NCBI GenBank assembly: GCA_023425865.1
Contig: JAFABV010000092.1
Coordinates: forward strand, 1 to 64,000
Reading direction: 5' to 3'
DNA: 64,000 bases
Source: Bacteroidota bacterium
Lineage (GTDB): Bacteria; Bacteroidota; Bacteroidia; Bacteroidales; Bacteroidaceae
Numbering within the stretch: position 1 is the stretch's first letter; every line of letters starts with the position of its first letter. Shown one piece after another: positions 62,641 to 64,000 of this stretch. A program made the translations under genes and the position numbers. Below the pieces are notes generated by a model that made no database searches, was not told the DNA's origin, and worked only from the letters and a program-made list of their open reading frames with translations.

Positions 62641-63348
62641 ATGTATAGCTTGACATATAAAGTAACTACAAGTACTTGCGACAGCGAAGGAAAGCTGAAA
62701 CTCTATTCTGCCTTGCAGATGATGCAAGACTGCTCGGAAATGTGGATAGACAGCGAGCCCGCTGTCAGAGACAGTTTCGCCAAAGAGCACATGGCACAGC
62801 TTCTGGCTTCCAGACAAGTGGAAATATTGCGCGTGCCCCGATTCAAGGAGCAACTCACCGTTTGTACTTCCGTGTACGACATGAAGCCGATGTATGGCTT
62901 TCGTAACACCTTTATCTATGACGCCGAAGGGCGGCCTTGCTACCGTACCTGGTCTATGGGCGCATTCGTAGACAGGGAGACAGGCAAACTCAAGCGTGTG
63001 GAGGCAGACGTGCTCGAAAGCATGACGCTTGAGCCTAAGGCCGAAATGAATTATCGTGACCGTCGCATCATCTTGCCCAAAGAGGCGGGAATGAGTCTTG
63101 ACCCCGTTCGTGTGATGCGCGCGGATATCGATTACAATCATCATATGAACAACGCCAACTACATTCGTGTTGCCATGGAGTTGCTTCCCGAGGACTTTGA
63201 CATCCGTGGGTTGCGCGTGGAATATCGCGCCCCAGCCCGGTTGGGAGACCTGCTTTACCCCATGTGCTATTCGCGCGACGGTTAGTTCCTCATCACCCTC
63301 TCTACCGCTGCCGGCCCATGCGCCATCATGGAGTTTACCACATCGTGA
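62641..63348 (+). pseudogene. Acyl-ACP thioesterase interrupted by one in-frame TAG
   Basis: From MYSLTYKVTTSTCDSEGKLK the frame runs 214 codons to a TAG at 63283-63285. It continues past it with clear family sequence (FLITLSTAAGPCAIMEFTTS) to a TGA at 63348. The hot-dog repeats are visible: LKLYSALQMMQDCSEMWIDS and RVMRADIDYNHHMNNANYIR (Asn/His/Cys-type active region in the second fold). The enzyme releases fatty acids from acyl-ACP. Loss of the last 20 residues removes the final strand. Recent loss, suppression or a sequencing error are possible. Confidence 0.8.
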
Positions 63349-63538
63349 GCATGACAATGGTAAGTGTCACGCTCTGTATGGGCGGTGCGAACATGTTTTT
63401 TGGCAATTTATAACTTTTGGGCTGCACGGTGCAACATTTATTCTTCATTTTTAACTACTGTGTCAACTATTCTTTGTAATTTTGCAACGAATTAAAGATG
63501 ATACCCGTGGCGGGTAATCTTTACGACACCTTATCGAA
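63349..63538. other. Upstream region of the permease gene
   Basis: A -7 box TAATTTTG at 63477-63484 lies 54 bases before the ATG. Nothing else recognised. Confidence 0.4.
63477..63484 (+). promoter_or_regulatory. -7 box (TAATTTTG) for the uracil/xanthine permease
   Basis: TAnnTTTG match with no TTG at the usual -33 spacing. Confidence 0.45.
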
Positions 63539-64000
63539 ATGAATACAGAAACACTTTCTGGAACAAAGAAGACCATTGTTGGCGTGCAATTTCTTTTCGT
63601 TGCTTTCGGGGCAACGGTTCTTGTGCCGCTCCTTGTCGGTATCAACCCCTCGACAGCCCTTTTCACCGCCGGACTCGGCACGTTTATCTTCCATTTTGTG
63701 ACCAAAGGCTCGGTGCCGATTTTCCTCGGAAGTTCGTTTGCCTTTATCGCGCCGATCATCTCCGCGACCGAGCAGTGGGGACTGCCTGGCACGCTTGCCG
63801 GGCTCACCAGCGTGTCGTTGGTCTACTTCGTGATGAGTGCCTTGGTCAAATGGCAAGGCAAACACCTGCTCGACAGGGTTTTTCCGCCAGTGGTTATCGG
63901 GCCTGTCATCATCCTTATCGGTCTCTCCCTCTCCGGCAGTGCGGTAAACATGGCCAAGACCAACTGGCTGTTGGCCTTCGTGTCGCTCATCACCGCTGTC
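63539..64000 (+). CDS. Uracil/xanthine permease (NCS2 family), 5' part
   Basis: 154 codons to the window edge, no stop. The start MNTETLSGTKKTIVGVQFLF leads into the first NCS2 helices. FGATVLVPLLVGINPSTALF and FLGSSFAFIAPIISATEQWG (SSFAF motif of the substrate site) are typical of UraA-like transporters. PVVIGPVIILIGLSLSGSAV follows. Proton-coupled nucleobase uptake across the inner membrane. The gene is cut by the window end. Confidence 0.93.
   Translation, partial: MNTETLSGTKKTIVGVQFLFVAFGATVLVPLLVGINPSTALFTAGLGTFIFHFVTKGSVPIFLGSSFAFIAPIISATEQWGLPGTLAGLTSVSLVYFVMSALVKWQGKHLLDRVFPPVVIGPVIILIGLSLSGSAVNMAKTNWLLAFVSLITAV

Overview
The window looks like chromosomal DNA of a Bacteroidales bacterium, most likely Prevotellaceae. 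The reasons are Bacteroidetes-type -7 boxes (TAnnTTTG) ahead of genes, a serine palmitoyltransferase for sphingolipids, DUF6377 and DUF4890 family proteins, many GH3 enzymes with a TonB-dependent receptor, and little Shine-Dalgarno signal. This assignment is inferred from gene content; no rRNA or other species marker is present.

Layout. 0.3-1.8 kb: a two-gene, translationally coupled cassette made of a small protein resembling the palm region of DNA polymerase III alpha (catalytic aspartates lost) and a PD-(D/E)XK nuclease-like protein. 2.0-2.5 kb: a frameshifted GNAT pseudogene. 2.7-6.5 kb: a redox operon (flavodoxin lipoprotein, SDR, AKR, exported AKR-SnoaL fusion). 6.6-7.7 kb: repeats and a small remnant. 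8-9 kb: a PepSY-TM protein. 9.3-17.9 kb, minus strand: small ORF, PAP2 phosphatase with barrel, TolC/MFP/RND efflux pump, then an OmpR-type two-component pair. 18-21 kb: EamA permease, lipid kinase, serine palmitoyltransferase. 21.5-38.8 kb: carbohydrate region with a GH3 and a DUF6377 regulator on the plus strand, and a six-gene minus-strand operon (GH3, TonB receptor broken by one stop codon, DUF1593 protein, carboxylesterase, GH78-like protein, GH3). No SusD-like gene is seen.

39.5-40.9 kb: a small-peptide operon with its own promoter and terminator, ridA, and tRNA-Tyr. 41-46.4 kb: pirin, OhrR-like MarR regulator, Y-family polymerase plus YolD-like partner, DUF4890 protein, DMT permease. 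46.6-57.5 kb: a candidate genomic island between two 83-bp direct repeats (about 93% identical). It holds an IS256-type remnant, a YgjP-like peptidase, hsdR-hsdS-hsdM, degenerate genes and a RhuM-Fic protein. 57.5-62.3 kb: azlC-azlD-GNAT-clpS-clpA-aat, an overlapping operon with the bacterial N-degron machinery. 62.6-64 kb: an acyl-ACP thioesterase cut by an in-frame TAG, and the start of a uracil/xanthine permease.

A non-autonomous mobile element recurs. The 26.1-26.8 kb copy has 34-bp terminal inverted repeats and an 8-bp target duplication, and carries an internal array of 23-bp palindromic units. Truncated copies lie at 6.9 and 62.3 kb, and a related unit array at 39.3 kb. The best candidates for undescribed biology are the polymerase-like/nuclease cassette, the mobile element, the small-peptide operon and the repeat-flanked restriction island.
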